Source of the DNA: a bacterium
GTDB lineage: Bacteria; UBP14; UBA6098; B30-G16
Direction: 5' to 3'
Assembly (NCBI GenBank): GCA_027064665.1
Contig: JAMOPH010000414.1
Coordinates: forward strand, 1-5,263
Length of the DNA stretch: 5,263 bases
Below, in pieces: positions 4,257 to 5,263 of this stretch. Position 1 is the first letter of the stretch. Every line of letters begins with the position of its first letter. A program made the translations under genes and the position numbers. The notes below the pieces were generated by a model. That model did no database searches and was not told the origin of the DNA. It worked only from the letters and a program-made list of their open reading frames with translations.

Positions 4257-5263
4257 AGGATTACTAACATCTCTGGCGTTGGTTCTGGCGTTTTTCGGCG
4301 CAGTTTTTGCCGACGAGGTCGTGGTGCTGAATATTGACGGCGCCATTGACCCGCCGGTGGCAAGTTATATTCTCGCCGGGCTTGAGCGCGCGCAGTCTTC
4401 GGGGGCAAGCCTTGTCCTGATAACTTTAGACACCCCCGGCGGGCTTATGTCCTCCGCCAAGGACATCGTTGACGGGATACTCGCCAGCAGGGTTCCTGTG
4501 GCGGTGTTCGTGTATCCTCCGGGGGCAAGAGCCGCATCGGCGGGAGTTTTCATCACTATGGCGGCGCATATTGCCGCTATGGCTCCCGGCACGCACATCG
4601 GGGCGGCGCATCCGGTTTTTGTCGGTCCGGGAAGCGACACATCCTCGGTGATGAAGGAGAAAGTCACCAACGACGCCGTTGCCTGGCTCAAAAGTCTGGC
4701 TAAACTGCGGGGGCGCAATTTCAGGTGGGCTTACGATGCCGTCAGAGAATCTAAATCCCTCACCGCCGACGAGGCGGAATCTTTGGGCGTGATTGACCTG
4801 GTCGCAAAGGATATTGACGAACTTTTAGAATGCCTCACCGAGTTTGAAATTCAGGGGGGAGACTCACTTCTGCCGCTCAAACTTCACAACCCGCACACCG
4901 TGGCGCTTGAGATGTCCCCGCAGCAGAAATTTTTGCACAAAATCCTCAATCCCAATGTGGCATACCTTCTGTTCATACTCGGGCTTTTGGGGCTGTTCTT
5001 TGAGTTCCAGCATCCGGGGATGATTGCCCCGGGCGTGATTGGGACAATCTCGCTTCTGTGCTCCCTCTATGCGTTCCAGATTCTTCCCGTCAACTATGTG
5101 GGGTTTCTCCTGATAATCGCCGGGATTGTTATGCTTGTCCTTGAGGTGAAACTTCCCGGCTTTGGGCTGCTCACCGCAGGGGGTGTGATATCTATGCTTC
5201 TGGGCTCGTTTATGCTCACATCGGGAAATCCGCCGGAGTTGAGGATAGACTGGTGGACAATCG
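4249..5263 (+). CDS. nfeD: NfeD-family membrane-bound ClpP-class serine protease, 3'-partial
   Basis: The visible 338 residues carry no stop codon, and the gene runs off the right edge. A signal peptide covers about 1-21 (basic MGKG, hydrophobic core, cleavage after VFA21). Residues about 23-200 form a ClpP/crotonase-fold protease: LDTPGG (60-65), then PPGARAASAG (90-99) with nucleophile Ser97, then MAPGTHIGAAHP (111-122), and Lys138 in KVTND as the general base. From memory, Ser97 and Lys138 are also the catalytic pair numbers of Pyrococcus PH1510-N, a protease that cuts the hydrophobic C-terminal part of a stomatin. Four membrane helices follow at about 235-253, 259-280, 284-299 and 305-324. 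The C-terminal OB-fold (NfeDC) expected in full-length members of about 430-460 residues lies beyond the window. Members of this class usually sit next to a slipin/SPFH gene, expected downstream. Predicted role: membrane protein quality control. Confidence 0.93.
   Translation, partial: MGKGLLTSLALVLAFFGAVFADEVVVLNIDGAIDPPVASYILAGLERAQSSGASLVLITLDTPGGLMSSAKDIVDGILASRVPVAVFVYPPGARAASAGVFITMAAHIAAMAPGTHIGAAHPVFVGPGSDTSSVMKEKVTNDAVAWLKSLAKLRGRNFRWAYDAVRESKSLTADEAESLGVIDLVAKDIDELLECLTEFEIQGGDSLLPLKLHNPHTVALEMSPQQKFLHKILNPNVAYLLFILGLLGLFFEFQHPGMIAPGVIGTISLLCSLYAFQILPVNYVGFLLIIAGIVMLVLEVKLPGFGLLTAGGVISMLLGSFMLTSGNPPELRIDWWTI

Noticed and set aside
4365..4718. Open frame on the - strand (117 codons) opposite nfeD
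   Set aside because: It is antisense to the NfeD protease core, whose catalytic motifs are intact, and it is a low-complexity Ala/Pro/Ser translation with no motif.
1..5263. tRNA, rRNA, CRISPR array, insertion sequence or riboswitch
   Set aside because: No cloverleaf, regularly spaced repeats, transposase or inverted terminal repeats were seen; nearly every base is in a gene and the longest gap is 61 bases.

Overview
The window is almost fully coding and looks like chromosomal DNA of a Gram-negative-type (diderm) bacterium. The evidence is a MltD-type lytic transglycosylase with a LysM array, a DUF1844 protein, a bacterial protein-L-isoaspartate methyltransferase, and a membrane-bound NfeD/ClpP-class protease. 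The mix would suit an uncultured candidate-phylum or FCB-like lineage, but nothing here fixes the phylum. There are no RNA genes, insertion sequences, CRISPR arrays or phage genes, and no gene-free gap longer than about 60 bases.

Layout. From 1 to 3788 six genes run on the + strand with short gaps or overlaps and look like one operon: mltD (5' end outside the window), a DUF1844 gene, pcm, and three small genes (2956-3255, 3252-3506, 3519-3788). From 3795 to 4187 a single-domain CheY-like response regulator lies on the - strand, converging on the operon with only 6 bases between stop codons. From 4249 to the right edge an NfeD-family membrane serine protease runs on the + strand, divergent from the response regulator across a 61-base AT-rich intergenic region. 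It has no stop codon in the window.

The least explained part is the triplet of small genes at 2956-3788. Each encodes an 84-99 residue protein with two hydrophobic helices, a basic juxtamembrane stretch and a C-terminal coiled coil. The three share a gapless core running from the end of the second helix into the coiled coil, so they appear to be diverged tandem paralogues. I do not recognise the family. They are the best candidate for an undescribed envelope-associated system.

How the genes may work together (inference): MltD cuts peptidoglycan, PCM repairs isoaspartate damage in proteins, and NfeD proteases belong to membrane quality control, usually paired with a slipin/SPFH protein. The common theme is envelope upkeep and damage repair. 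The small membrane coiled-coil proteins could be scaffolds or sensors in that setting, but no sequence motif proves it.
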